From: Rhodospirillales bacterium
GTDB taxonomy: Bacteria; Pseudomonadota; Gammaproteobacteria; Steroidobacterales; Rariloculaceae
Assembly (NCBI GenBank): GCA_024640665.1
Contig: JAHEEO010000004.1
Coordinates: 5,247 to 33,005, forward strand
Direction: 5' to 3'
DNA: 27,759 nt
In this document: positions 1 through 9,324 of the stretch, in pieces
How positions within the stretch are numbered: position 1 is the first letter of the stretch
Layout of the letters: each line of letters starts with the position of its first letter
Notes under the pieces: model-generated
What the model saw: only the letters and a program-made list of their open reading frames with translations
The model's database searches: none
What the model was told of the DNA's origin: nothing
Program-made: the position numbers and the translations under genes

Positions 1-2
1 AA

Positions 3-3000
3 CCGCCGTACGATGCTGCAACTACGTATGCCGGTAGCTGTTCAGCTACGCGTTATTACTGGAGCCAAGAGGGTTCTGCGCCCCCTACCTGTGGCGATAA
101 TAGTTGGTTTAATGCCTCCTATTTCGCTTGTAACGCAGCCCTGACGGCCTTCGCAGCCGATGCCGGCAACTTTACCGATCGGATGGCGATGTATGACACA
201 AACGGCGGTGGCACCAACGAGCGTTGGGAACGATTCAATTCAAGTCGCCACTCAGAATATGTTGAGTGCGAACTAGACAATGGCATCCATGGTAACGGCA
301 CGTCGGGCAGCGTGTATGCGCAAAACAACGACACAAGCAACTTGTGGAGCAGTGACGCTAACGACGCGGTTGCTTGGGGCGCCTCTCCAACAGACCAACG
401 GTATACGGTCTATCAAGCCAATTACGTTAATTGGTACTACGGCACCACTACTTCGACGCCCAAGATCGATATCGTAAAAGACGTTACGACCAATCTTGTC
501 AGTGGCATCAATGGCGTCAACGTAGGTTTGATGCGTTTCAATGTAAACAATGGCGGTACCATCATTAACGCGATTGATGATATTGCAACCAATCGCAGCA
601 CTTTGGTTTCTGCTATTGCGGGTTTGGCCGCGGATGACTGGACGCCGCTGTCAGAAGTCTTGTATGAGGCGGGCCTTTACTATCGTGGCGCGGCTATCGA
701 CTATGGCAATGTTGCGCCATCGCCTTATGCAACCGCGAATGCTCGGGCCGGTGCATCCGGCACCCCAGAGTATAACCAGTACGAATCGCCAATCGAATTC
801 GCCTGCCAGAAGAACTTCATCGTGTTCTTGTCTGACGGCATGCCTTTCGGTGATGGTGACGCAGATAGCGAGATTACGGGTCAGCCCGGGTTTACTGCTG
901 CCACAGGCAGCGGCTCTTGCGCAGGTGGCAACTGTCTCGATGAAGCCGCCGAGTACCTCTACAACCGTGATTTGATCGACGATACAGTCTTGGCAGATCA
1001 GCAAAATGTCGTTACTTATACTATCGGTTTCGACATTGACTTGCCCTTGCTGGAAGATGCCGCAATCGCCGGCGGCGGCGAATACTTCAGGGCGAACGAT
1101 ACAGCTTCTCTCACGACTGTATTGACGAACATTGTTACTTCAATCTTGGATACGCAGACCACATTTTCTGCACCGGCTGTTTCAGTCAATAGTTTCAATC
1201 GAACCCGTAATCTCAATGACCTGTTCGTTGCGGTTTTCCGGCCCGACGGCACGGTGCATTGGCCCGGCAATTTGAAAAAATATCGACTGGATCCCGCCAA
1301 CAACGAAATCGTGGATGCCGATGGTGTGTCAGCAGTCGACGCCGCTACCGGGTTTTTCACAGATACATCGCGTAGCTTTTGGAACGTAGCAGCAGACGGC
1401 TCTGATGTGACTGCTGGAGGCGCCGCAAGCAAGCTGCCCGACCCAACTGTGCGCAACGTGTACACGTATCTCGGCATCAGCAATAATTTGACCGCCGGCT
1501 CCAATGCCGTGAGCACGTCAAACGGCCTGATAGACGACGTCGTCCTCGGTATTGGGAATCCCGGCGATCCAAGCGTTACGCAAGTGATCAATTTCGCGCG
1601 CGGCGTGGACGTGAACGATTACGATGGCGACGGCGATACCAGCGAGGCCCGCAATCAAATGGGCGACCCGCTGCATGCCCAGCCAGTGACGGTTATCTAT
1701 GGTGGCACAACGGCATCGCCGGATCTCGACGATGCGGCCGTCTTTTTCGCGACAAATGACGGGTATATGCATGCAGTCGACCCTGCAACCGGCGAAGAAC
1801 TTTGGTCCTTTATTCCGCCAGATTTTCTGCCGGACCTGGCTGCGCTTTACGACAACGAAGCGACGTCAAACAAACATTACGGCGTGGACGGCAATCCAGT
1901 GCTGCAAATCGTTGGTGATAACGATGGCATCATCGAAACCGGCGAAAAAGTCTATTTGTACTTTGGAATGCGCCGTGGTGGTTCGTTCTACTATGGCTTG
2001 GATGTGACGAACAAAACTTCGCCGCAGTACTTATGGCGGCTCGATACCGGCACTTTACCCAGTGCGGGGCAAAGCTGGTCGACGCCGGTCCCGACAAAAG
2101 TCACGGTGGGTTCGGGTGCAGGCCAGAACCCGGATCGACTGACGCTGGTTATCGGAGGCGGCTATGACACGGACCAAGACGGTACAACGACAGTCACCGA
2201 TAACGTCGGCAATGCTATTTATTTCGTGGATTCCGTCAGCGGTAATCTGCTCTGGCACGCTGCCGACTCTGGATCTAATCGAGATCTCACGGCAATGCAA
2301 TATTCGATTCCGGGCGACATCAAGGTAATCGACCTTGATTCGGACGGTTTCGCTGATCGCATGTATGCTGCCGACATGGGCGGACAGGTCTGGCGGTTCG
2401 ACATTCTCAACGGACAGCCGGTGAACGGTTTGGTCAATGGGGGTGTTATTGCCCAGCTTGGCGCCGCGCCGTCTGGCACGCCTACGGCCGCAGACAGCCG
2501 CCGATTTTACTATTCGCCCGACGTGTCGCTGGTTACTACCGCAGGGCCTACCTACATTCACGTCGGCATTGGTTCTGGGCATCGGGCCGGGCCCAACGGC
2601 ACCAGTACGCAGGATAGTTTTTTCGCATTGAGAGACCATCTGCCATTCACGGCGCGATCGCAAATTGGGTACGACGCATTAGCATCATCACCCATCGTGG
2701 TAAGCGACTTAATCGACGTTACCGATGACCTCACTACTGTGGTCCCTGAAGGCAGTGCAGGCTGGAAGCTTGAATTGCGGACGGGTGGCTGGAGCGGAGA
2801 AAAGGTTTTGGCTGAGGCTCGAACGTTTAATAATCAGGTGTATTTCACAACGTTTACTCCTGGCGTGGCCGCCGGTAGTTCGAGTTGCACGCCGCGTCTT
2901 GGAACCAACCGGCTGTATATAGTCGATGTCGCGACTGGTGCGCCAGTGACCAACTTAGACGGCTCTGCAGATACGGACCCGTTGACAGAAGCGGATCGCT

Positions 3001-3188
3001 TTACGGAATTTAACGGTTCTATTTCGAGCGAAGTCGTGTTCTTGTTTCCTTCTCCAGACGATCCGTCCACTTGTGTTGGCAGCGAATGCACGCCGCCGCC
3101 GGTGGCCTGTGTCGATCTGTTTTGTTTCCCGCCAGGGTTTGCCAATGATCCAGTGAGAACATTCTGGAGCCAGGAAAACACGTATTAG
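3..3188 (+). CDS. pilY1: PilY1-type type IV pilus adhesin/assembly protein (5' truncated by window edge)
   Basis: The reading frame is open from nucleotide 3, with no stop before the first ATG at 183, so the gene begins upstream and about 1061 C-terminal residues are visible. The first third looks like the von Willebrand A-type region of PilY1 proteins, with NYVNWYYG near nt 420-445 and TPLSEVLYEA near nt 650. The rest is the C-terminal beta-propeller, with MGDPLHAQPV near nt 1660 and repeated blocks such as VFFATNDGYMHAVD. There are two Asp-rich calcium-type loops: DYDGDGD at about 1618, and DLDSDGFAD at 2331-2357 followed by AADMGGQVWRFD, the position of the known PilY1 calcium loop. PilY1 proteins sit at the pilus tip or outer membrane and control pilus extension and surface sensing. 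The pilin gene begins 19 nt downstream, which fits a pil operon. The signal peptide and start are outside the window. Confidence 0.93.
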   Translation, partial: PPYDAATTYAGSCSATRYYWSQEGSAPPTCGDNSWFNASYFACNAALTAFAADAGNFTDRMAMYDTNGGGTNERWERFNSSRHSEYVECELDNGIHGNGTSGSVYAQNNDTSNLWSSDANDAVAWGASPTDQRYTVYQANYVNWYYGTTTSTPKIDIVKDVTTNLVSGINGVNVGLMRFNVNNGGTIINAIDDIATNRSTLVSAIAGLAADDWTPLSEVLYEAGLYYRGAAIDYGNVAPSPYATANARAGASGTPEYNQYESPIEFACQKNFIVFLSDGMPFGDGDADSEITGQPGFTAATGSGSCAGGNCLDEAAEYLYNRDLIDDTVLADQQNVVTYTIGFDIDLPLLEDAAIAGGGEYFRANDTASLTTVLTNIVTSILDTQTTFSAPAVSVNSFNRTRNLNDLFVAVFRPDGTVHWPGNLKKYRLDPANNEIVDADGVSAVDAATGFFTDTSRSFWNVAADGSDVTAGGAASKLPDPTVRNVYTYLGISNNLTAGSNAVSTSNGLIDDVVLGIGNPGDPSVTQVINFARGVDVNDYDGDGDTSEARNQMGDPLHAQPVTVIYGGTTASPDLDDAAVFFATNDGYMHAVDPATGEELWSFIPPDFLPDLAALYDNEATSNKHYGVDGNPVLQIVGDNDGIIETGEKVYLYFGMRRGGSFYYGLDVTNKTSPQYLWRLDTGTLPSAGQSWSTPVPTKVTVGSGAGQNPDRLTLVIGGGYDTDQDGTTTVTDNVGNAIYFVDSVSGNLLWHAADSGSNRDLTAMQYSIPGDIKVIDLDSDGFADRMYAADMGGQVWRFDILNGQPVNGLVNGGVIAQLGAAPSGTPTAADSRRFYYSPDVSLVTTAGPTYIHVGIGSGHRAGPNGTSTQDSFFALRDHLPFTARSQIGYDALASSPIVVSDLIDVTDDLTTVVPEGSAGWKLELRTGGWSGEKVLAEARTFNNQVYFTTFTPGVAAGSSSCTPRLGTNRLYIVDVATGAPVTNLDGSADTDPLTEADRFTEFNGSISSEVVFLFPSPDDPSTCVGSECTPPPVACVDLFCFPPGFANDPVRTFWSQENTY

Positions 3189-3207
3189 CTAGGCTAATCG
3201 AGTAGTA

Positions 3208-3618
3208 ATGATGAAAACGAGCAGATACCTAGGCTTTAGCCTGATCGAGTTATTGGTCGTCTTAGTCATAATTTCGATTATCGGAATCATTGGCATACCC
3301 AGCTACCGTGGGTACATGCAACGAGCCCAGCGCACTGAGGCAAAGGATGCCTTGGTGCGCTTGGCAACCAATCAAGAACGCTTCTATCTGCAAAATAATA
3401 CCTACACGTCCGATCTGACTCAGTTAGGGTTTTCTGCATCGGCTGAGACAGAAGGTGGGCTTTATGGCCTGTCGGTAGCGGCCAATCAGCTGACATTCAC
3501 CGCAACTGCGGCGCCCACCACGAGCAGCGGGTTAATCGACCCCGATTGTACGAGTTTTACGATTAATCAAGCCGGCACGCGTGGGGCCTCTCCCGATCCC
3601 GCCGGCAAGTGCTGGTAG
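3208..3618 (+). CDS. pilE: Type IV pilin, PilE-like
   Basis: The 136-residue product begins with a short basic leader and a classical prepilin peptidase site, G9|FSLIELLVVL, with Glu at mature position 5. A hydrophobic N-terminal helix of about 25 residues follows. The helix continues into YRGYMQRAQRTEAKDALVRLATNQERFYLQNNTYT, a stretch (quoted here only by its ends, YRGYMQRAQR and NQERFYLQNN) typical of PilE and minor pilins. Cys114 and Cys135 near the end would form the C-terminal disulfide loop. The family forms pilus fibres or primes their assembly, and placement right after pilY1 is the usual minor-pilin order. Two adjacent ATG codons (3208, 3211) are possible starts; the choice alters the leader by one residue. 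Whether this is the major or a minor pilin cannot be told from the sequence. Confidence 0.92.
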   Translation: MMKTSRYLGFSLIELLVVLVIISIIGIIGIPSYRGYMQRAQRTEAKDALVRLATNQERFYLQNNTYTSDLTQLGFSASAETEGGLYGLSVAANQLTFTATAAPTTSSGLIDPDCTSFTINQAGTRGASPDPAGKCW

Positions 3619-4100
3619 TCAACGCCTTCAACTCAATAGGCTCCGGGCGTGCTTGCCGCGGCTATACCCTTGTGCAGCTGCTCACAGTATTGATCCTAAT
3701 TGCAGTTCTAGCAGGTATGGCGATTGCGTCTTATCGCATGTACGTTGAAAGGGCGCGCGTCAGCCAAGCTATCGGTGAGCTCGGCCAGTTGGAGATCGCA
3801 ATCGAGCAATTCTCCACGAACAACGACGGGGATTTGCCCATTGCTCTCGCGGTCCTCGCAGTTGCGGATACCACCGACCCTTGGGGTACCACTTATCAGT
3901 ACGTGAATATTTCGCTGGGCGGGGCGCCAAGGACGGATCAAGCAGGCGTGGCCGTAAATACAGATTACGATTTGTTCAGTATGGGGCAGGACATGTCCAC
4001 GGGTTTATCGCTAACTGCGACCGCCAGCGAAGATGACATTATTCGCGGCAATAACGGCGGGTATCTTGGACCCGTTGCCGACTATTCTCGGTTACCTTGA
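3609..4100 (+). CDS. GspG-like pseudopilin-type protein lacking Glu+5
   Basis: A 163-residue protein opens with a GTG that overlaps the end of the pilin gene by 10 nt, which suggests translational coupling; no other in-frame start precedes the leader. The leader is about 18 residues, ending CRG|YTLVQLLTVLILIAVLAG, so the prepilin peptidase site is recognisable but mature position 5 is Gln23 (codon CAG), not Glu. The C-terminal half carries GspG-type signatures: DPWGTTYQYVN, then YDLFSMGQD, then DDIIRGNNGGYLG. GspG is the major pseudopilin of type II secretion. Here the protein sits beside pilus genes, so it may be a minor pilin or pilus-associated pseudopilin. It appears to be the last gene of the pil transcription unit: the next gene is on the other strand and 106 nt away. 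No convincing terminator was seen in 4101-4206. Confidence 0.85.
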   Translation: MLVVNAFNSIGSGRACRGYTLVQLLTVLILIAVLAGMAIASYRMYVERARVSQAIGELGQLEIAIEQFSTNNDGDLPIALAVLAVADTTDPWGTTYQYVNISLGGAPRTDQAGVAVNTDYDLFSMGQDMSTGLSLTATASEDDIIRGNNGGYLGPVADYSRLP

Positions 4101-4206
4101 TGCCGACGGCTCTCTTGTTAATTAACATACGTGGATTGCCGGGTGCAAAGATTGTGTCACTGAGCGGCAAATTCAGCTAGCTATCTGGGTGGCCGATGCC
4201 CGTCAA

Positions 4207-5388
4207 TCAGTCGTTGTAACCTGCCAGTTCGAGATAGCCTATGCCGGTGAGAGAGGCGGATGTTTCAACGCTCGAGGCCGTTACGGCACCTTCCCAATAT
4301 CGCAGGCCTAGATTCAATTCTTGGTTGTCCTGACGAGGCTCGACCAAAAGATCAATGCCAAGCGATTCGATCGATACCCGCCAATCAACAGGATACTGGA
4401 TGTTGCTGATCGGGCTGCGCCATTGACGCATGATTTGCATGTTTACGTCTTCGCGCGACAAGCGGGTGACTTGGCCATCGGCCGACGAAACCGAGCCGCC
4501 GCTGTATTCGTTTGCTGTCCCGTCATCGTTGCGTAATCGGTAAAACATCAGGTCACGCCCGTCAGACAACTGCAGCGAAAGCCAATCCCATCCCGTCACG
4601 CGCTCACTCAGCGCACTGGTGCCCCACTCGCGATCGAGCCACGCCCAGCCTTTGACCGCCAGGCCTTCCTCATTCGGCAGACTGATATTGCCGGAGACAG
4701 AAAGCCTCGGTAGCGAATAGTAGTACGAGGCATTGCCTGGTTCGGGTCCTTTTGGGTCGAGACCTCCGTCGCCTTGCAGCACAGGCCCCCGCTGGGGCTG
4801 TAATCGCAGTTCGATGGCAGTGCCCTCGGCATTTGCGGCCAACGCAATCGATGCGCCGCCAGGCTCGTTGCTGGTCTCGCTGCGCGCATACCAATTCTCG
4901 ACCTGCACGCCGAGTTGGTCGGTTTGTGCGCCCGCGATGCCCAGTGCGTTTCTTGCGAGACGTTCATAGGCATAAAACGTATTGTTTTTTGTGTCGGTAA
5001 CGGCGAAGTGAGCAAGCCATGCTTGATTGGTCCGCCAGCGTGATTCACCGACCGGAATTGCCGCGGATAGCCCGTAACGAAAGAACGTCAATTCGAACCC
5101 AAAGTGCCTGCCCGATTCAGTTTCGAGGTTGCCGGTGAAGTACCACCACTCAGTTCTAAACTGCGGATGTGCACCATGGTCACGGGGAAACTCAAATAGG
5201 TGTGGCTGGCTGGCCCGGGCAAACTCCGAATGCTCATCACCCTGGACCAAGAATCGAATGCCAGTGTTGTTCGATGCTGGTGGCCGCGATGGTTCGCAGG
5301 CTTGTAATCCGACCAAGACACTCAAGACTGCGAGCGCATGAGTGCCGCAGTAGCAGAACGTGCGCATAGTGCGTGAGAGTTTACTCAT
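4207..5388 (-). CDS. AttH/CrtC-type lipocalin-like lipoprotein
   Basis: The 393-residue product has an N-terminal signal with a lipobox-like LQA|C31, suggesting a lipoprotein. The conserved core of the AttH/CrtC lipocalin-like family follows: RTEWWYFTGNLE, then FGFELTFFRYGL, then GWAWLDREWGTS and WDWLSLQLSDGRDLMFYRLR. In this family two lipocalin-like beta-barrels form a hydrophobic pocket; characterised relatives hydrate carotenoids (CrtC), while AttH-type members sit beside ABC transporters and have no proven substrate. The gene overlaps the permease gene by 8 nt, is last in the - strand run, and is therefore probably translated with the transporter. A second in-frame ATG at 5367 would give a shorter, more typical signal peptide. 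The function is inferred only as binding or handing over a hydrophobic ligand. Confidence 0.85.
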   Translation of the reverse strand: MSKLSRTMRTFCYCGTHALAVLSVLVGLQACEPSRPPASNNTGIRFLVQGDEHSEFARASQPHLFEFPRDHGAHPQFRTEWWYFTGNLETESGRHFGFELTFFRYGLSAAIPVGESRWRTNQAWLAHFAVTDTKNNTFYAYERLARNALGIAGAQTDQLGVQVENWYARSETSNEPGGASIALAANAEGTAIELRLQPQRGPVLQGDGGLDPKGPEPGNASYYYSLPRLSVSGNISLPNEEGLAVKGWAWLDREWGTSALSERVTGWDWLSLQLSDGRDLMFYRLRNDDGTANEYSGGSVSSADGQVTRLSREDVNMQIMRQWRSPISNIQYPVDWRVSIESLGIDLLVEPRQDNQELNLGLRYWEGAVTASSVETSASLTGIGYLELAGYND

Positions 5389-7870
5389 GATGCAGTGCGG
5401 CAGATAGATCTGATCGATAGCTCCGCATGCTCGGAATCACACCAGCCAATAGCGCGGCCAATGTCGCCATCAACAGTCCCAGAATAAGCGGCGCGGGCTG
5501 CACGATCATGTTCATTGTCCAGCCGAAAGATCGTACGTTTATGATGAATATCAGCAACCCTGACAGTACGATGCCGATCGGGATCGCAACGAGGCCTGCG
5601 ACAAACCCGACGATGCCAGTTTCCGTAATGATCAGTGCAGCCAATGTTTTCGGCGCGAATCCCAGTGATCTGAGGATTGCGAATTCATGCTGCCGTTCCA
5701 GTTGCACAGCCATTAGCGCGCTGAGTATCCCCAGAAAAGCGACGATGCCAGCGAGCAGGCGCAGCACTTCAGTAATGCGAAACGTGCGGTCGAATATCCT
5801 CATGGAGATCGCCTTTATCCCAATTGTGCTGGTGATACGAACGTTGCTGGTCGCCAGCGAGTCTCGCAAATATTGAGTAAAAGATTCCGTCGCGGCAGCC
5901 TCATGTAACTCAATGCCAATGCCATCGATCGCGTGATCTGTCCAGTATTGTCTGTAGGTTCCCAAATGCATCAAGATGCCAGCCCCAGCTGTGTTGTAGT
6001 CTCGATAAATCGCTGCGACCTCAAAGTTCCGGGAACCCGCTTCAGTAGGAAGGCTCACTCGTTCACCGGCCCGAATATTGTTCCTATAGGCAAACGGTTC
6101 GCTGATCGCAACAAGATCGCCAGTGGCCAGTTGGTCTTCAGGCATGGCTGTCTCAGCGTCGATTATCTGCAGCCCCCAGCCTCTAGGCCCGGGCACGAAT
6201 GCGCGCAGAGCGACATTGCCGTACTCCGTTGCCATGTCGACGAAACGTGTCTGACTTAAACCGGATACGCGGTTGTCGGCAGTCAATCTATCGATGATGG
6301 CGGAATCTTCTGTTGGTGTGCCCAGATTGAGATACAAATCGGATGTCAGTGTCGAATCAAGCCAGTCACTCAGGCTGGATCTAAAACTCCCAACCATGAT
6401 CCCGACTCCGATGACGGTAGCAACGGCCAGTGACAGTGCGGAACCGGCGACGGCGATACGACTGCGTTGTGCCAGCACGTTGCGCGCCGCCAGAGAGCCA
6501 AGTTGCGGAGAAGCAAGTTTCAGCAGAGGTTCTAACAGTCTGACAAACCAGAATGAGACCGCCGGCGTTACCAAAGCGGCAGCGGCGAGTATGCAGAATA
6601 GTCCAGTAAAGGCAACCACAAGGTTGCCGCCCGGTACCGCCAATAAAACCAAACCGATTAGCAGCACGATGACTGCAGCAATGCTGGATCCGCGCGTGCG
6701 AGCAAGACTCGATCTCTCGATAATCGTGCGACTCATGGCCGCCGCCGGGTCGATTCTCGTGGCTCGCCGAATAGGTTCGATCGCGGCGAGGCAGGTTGCA
6801 AATATGCCCAGTGCGGCGCCTTTTACTAGCAGCCAGGGCGACAGTCCGGAGATGCCCACGGCGTTGCGGAAGGCAAAGTCTTCAACAGTGAGCAGCATCA
6901 GATCCACCAGCAAGCGCGCCAAAGCATAGCCAAGCGCGACACCCAGCAGCGCACCTGCTGACCCGAATATCAATACTTCAATGAAGATTGAGTAAGTCAG
7001 TTCGTGGGGATGCGTTCCCATTGCTCGCAATACCGCAAACATCCGGCTGCGTTGCAGAATAGAAAACGACATGGTCGAGTAAACCATAAACATGCCCACG
7101 GCGAGCGCCAACAAGCCAAGCGCGATGATGTTCGTGCGAAACGCATTGCTCAATTCCGTAAACGTCCGGTTTTCGTTGCCGGCATCGACTAGAACCGTGC
7201 CGTCGGGAAGCTGCGTGGCAAGCCATGTTGCTTCAGCCTCGTTGAGCATCAAATCGATTCGGCTGATACGCCCAAGCATCCCGGCGAGTTCCTGGGCTGT
7301 GCTGATGTCAGCAACAATCGTGGCTTCTGCTCCAACATTGCTGGGTAACACGCCAATGACTTGCAAGACGGCTTCGCCCGTCTCGGTTCGAAGCCTCAAA
7401 TCGCGAGGCAAAACTGGGTCGTCGCCCAACAACGAGACTGGCACAAGGGCGGCGGACGGTGTCGAGATAAGGTCCAGCATGCTGTCCGCGGAGCCGATAG
7501 CCACTCGGGTGGCATCGCGGAATCCCGCTTCTTCAAACGGATCAATGCCAAGCAGGCTGATGCGGCGACCCGTCCCATCGCTCAGCGACACGTTGGTTTC
7601 GACGATTGGTGCGCCGGTGAACCCATTGAGGGCAATCAAGTCGCGATAAACGGATTCGTCTAGATCGGCAAGTGCAGGTAGTAAGCGGTGGGTCGTCGCG
7701 CCACGAACGAAATCTGCGGACCGGTCGAAGGCTTGTTGCGCGCTGGTGTTAGCAACATCGACGCCCACGAATACGGCAACGCCGAGCGCTATACCAATGA
7801 TCGCCAGAGAAGCTTGCCATGGGTGGCGAAGATAGAACCGCAACGATGCGAGCAGCAAAGTTAGGCGCAT
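5381..7870 (-). CDS. FtsX/MacB-type ABC transporter permease, large duplicated form
   Basis: This is an 829-residue inner-membrane protein with two copies of the MacB-periplasmic plus FtsX layout. The first copy has a transmembrane helix at about residues 20-40 (QASLAIIGIALGVAVFVGVD), a periplasmic region, then helices in about 240-365 containing SRMFAVLRAMGTHPHEL. A central helix pair and a second copy begin near residue 470 (SLAARNVLAQRSRIAVAGSA). The second copy ends with EFAILRSLGFAPKTL and the final helices at about 700-820. The motif after the helix (LRAMG, LRSLG) is the coupling-helix signature of the FtsX superfamily. The ATPase gene ends 2 nt upstream and the lipocalin-like gene overlaps downstream, so the three form an AttEFGH-like transporter. 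This class usually performs lipid/lipoprotein extraction or export rather than import. The substrate is not known. Confidence 0.9.
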   Translation of the reverse strand: MRLTLLLASLRFYLRHPWQASLAIIGIALGVAVFVGVDVANTSAQQAFDRSADFVRGATTHRLLPALADLDESVYRDLIALNGFTGAPIVETNVSLSDGTGRRISLLGIDPFEEAGFRDATRVAIGSADSMLDLISTPSAALVPVSLLGDDPVLPRDLRLRTETGEAVLQVIGVLPSNVGAEATIVADISTAQELAGMLGRISRIDLMLNEAEATWLATQLPDGTVLVDAGNENRTFTELSNAFRTNIIALGLLALAVGMFMVYSTMSFSILQRSRMFAVLRAMGTHPHELTYSIFIEVLIFGSAGALLGVALGYALARLLVDLMLLTVEDFAFRNAVGISGLSPWLLVKGAALGIFATCLAAIEPIRRATRIDPAAAMSRTIIERSSLARTRGSSIAAVIVLLIGLVLLAVPGGNLVVAFTGLFCILAAAALVTPAVSFWFVRLLEPLLKLASPQLGSLAARNVLAQRSRIAVAGSALSLAVATVIGVGIMVGSFRSSLSDWLDSTLTSDLYLNLGTPTEDSAIIDRLTADNRVSGLSQTRFVDMATEYGNVALRAFVPGPRGWGLQIIDAETAMPEDQLATGDLVAISEPFAYRNNIRAGERVSLPTEAGSRNFEVAAIYRDYNTAGAGILMHLGTYRQYWTDHAIDGIGIELHEAAATESFTQYLRDSLATSNVRITSTIGIKAISMRIFDRTFRITEVLRLLAGIVAFLGILSALMAVQLERQHEFAILRSLGFAPKTLAALIITETGIVGFVAGLVAIPIGIVLSGLLIFIINVRSFGWTMNMIVQPAPLILGLLMATLAALLAGVIPSMRSYRSDLSAALHHE

Positions 7871-7872
7871 AG

Positions 7873-8541
7873 CTATAGGGTTTGCAGTCGACTATCGACA
7901 ATGCGGACGACACGATCAGCCATGCCGGTGACTTCGTCACTATGAGTGGCAACCAGCAGGCTGGCGCCTTGCTCACGACAAACCGAGCCTAAGACACTCA
8001 ACACCGTCCGCGCCGTCTCGAGATCCAAGTTTCCGGTTGGTTCGTCGGCAATCACTATTTGCGGTTTGTGTGCCAAGGCGCGTGCAATTGCAACGCGTTG
8101 CTGCTCCCCTCCTGAAAGTTCATCTGGGAACTGGTCTGCGTACTGCGCAATATTGAGTTGCTCGAGAAGCTCGGAAACTCTGCGGCGGATATCCGCCTGA
8201 TTGAATAAATTGAGTTGTAGAGGTAACGCGATGTTTTCAGCAACGCTCAGCGTATTAATGAGATTAAAGGACTGAAATACGAAGCCTACGGATTTACGCC
8301 GAAACATGGACCGGGCGTTTTCATCCAATGCTGCGATGTTCTTCGTGCGATACGTCAGCGTTCCCGAGTCCGGCCTTTCGAGCGCACCGATTATTCGCAG
8401 TAGTGTGGACTTGCCAGAACCGCTTCGACCGACGAACGCAATTAATTCGCCAGCTCGAATAGTAATGTCGATTTCGTTGAGTACTTGGCGTTCGCGGTAA
8501 CGCTTGCATATTCGCTCTAGATGAATATGACTAGCCGGCAT
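7873..8541 (-). CDS. LolD/MacB-type ABC transporter ATPase (AttE-like)
   Basis: The 222-residue ATPase has all the catalytic motifs: Walker A GRSGSGKST (residues 38-46), Q-loop FVFQSFNL, signature LSGGEQQR, Walker B IVIADEPTGNLD and H-switch ATHSDE. The TGNLD sequence after Walker B is characteristic of the LolD/MacB/FtsE branch, which works with FtsX-type permeases. That fits the permease gene starting 2 nt downstream. Upstream, btuD ends 12 nt before this ATG, and the weak Shine-Dalgarno-like GAGAG overlaps the btuD stop. No terminator is visible between the two, so the gene seems to belong to the btuFCD transcription unit. The LolD name itself is not used because the permease and partner differ from LolCE. 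Confidence 0.93.
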   Translation of the reverse strand: MPASHIHLERICKRYRERQVLNEIDITIRAGELIAFVGRSGSGKSTLLRIIGALERPDSGTLTYRTKNIAALDENARSMFRRKSVGFVFQSFNLINTLSVAENIALPLQLNLFNQADIRRRVSELLEQLNIAQYADQFPDELSGGEQQRVAIARALAHKPQIVIADEPTGNLDLETARTVLSVLGSVCREQGASLLVATHSDEVTGMADRVVRIVDSRLQTL

Positions 8542-8553
8542 GCTCGATTTCTC

Positions 8554-9324
8554 TCAGACTATTCGTGACCACGGTACCACGAGCGCATGATCATTGTGCT
8601 TGTCAATGATGCACTCGACGCGATAGACGCGGCGCAAGTGTTCGGTAGTCAGAACATGCTCGGGCGTACCGTCCGCTTCGAGCTGACCCGCATTTAGCAT
8701 TAGCAGCCGATCGCAGAATCGCGCTGCAAGTGTCAGGTCATGCAACACCGCAATTACCAGCACGCCGTTGCGCGCTTCTGTTCTCAATGTTTCCATGATC
8801 TGGAGCTGGTGATACGGATCGAGTTGGGCAATTGGTTCGTCAACTAGAAGAATTGGTGCTTCTACGGCGAGGGCGCGGGCCAGCAGCGCGCGCGAAAGTT
8901 CGCCGCCTGAAAGCGTATCGACAGCTCGATCAGCGAGTTTGCCAATGTTCGTCTTTGACATCGCTGTATCGACGGCTCGCGCGTGAATTGGGTCGGTGAG
9001 TTTTGACTGAGCGCCATATGGAAGTCGACCGAGTGCGACGAGTTCCCGCACTGAGACGGACCACGCGATCGAATTTATTTGGGCAAGGTAGCTAATCGTT
9101 TTCGACAGTGACAAAGGCGATGCAGTCCGTAGATCAATCGAGTCAAACTTGACTGCGCCGGTAGCTGGAGTAAGTCCTGCAACCGCCTTGACGAAACTGC
9201 TTTTGCCAGCGCCATTTGGGCCGACCAGGCCTACAAACTCTCCAGCGGCGATCTCCGTATCGATGCCAGCAACTGCCAGGTGGCCGTTGATTGCGACCTG
9301 CATTTTGCTGAGTGTGAGGCTCAT
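8554..9324 (-). CDS. btuD: Vitamin B12 ABC transporter ATPase BtuD
   Basis: The 256-residue ATPase belongs to the FecE/HmuV/BtuD family. Motifs are Walker A GPNGAGKSS (residues 35-43), signature LSGGELSRALLARAL, Walker B ILLVDEPIAQLD and H-switch VLHDLTLAARFCDR. It energises import of the corrinoid carried by BtuF through BtuC. Its ATG overlaps the btuC stop as ATGA, so the two are translationally coupled. The B12 assignment rests mainly on the cobalamin riboswitch heading the operon, because the ATPase alone cannot be told from haem or siderophore ATPases. No oddity was seen in the catalytic residues. Confidence 0.88.
   Translation of the reverse strand: MSLTLSKMQVAINGHLAVAGIDTEIAAGEFVGLVGPNGAGKSSFVKAVAGLTPATGAVKFDSIDLRTASPLSLSKTISYLAQINSIAWSVSVRELVALGRLPYGAQSKLTDPIHARAVDTAMSKTNIGKLADRAVDTLSGGELSRALLARALAVEAPILLVDEPIAQLDPYHQLQIMETLRTEARNGVLVIAVLHDLTLAARFCDRLLMLNAGQLEADGTPEHVLTTEHLRRVYRVECIIDKHNDHALVVPWSRIV

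Noticed and set aside
2055..2663. 202-codon open frame on the - strand within pilY1
   Set aside because: It is antisense to a conserved domain, has a Cys/Arg-rich composition of shadow frames and no recognised motif.
4116..4127. Palindrome TGTTAATTAACA after the pilus genes
   Set aside because: It is perfect but short and A+T-rich, with no promoter or hairpin context; chance cannot be excluded.
6273..6929. 218-codon open frame on the + strand over the FtsX-type permease
   Set aside because: It is a Ser/Arg/Ala-rich mirror of membrane-helix codons; the permease is clearly the real gene.
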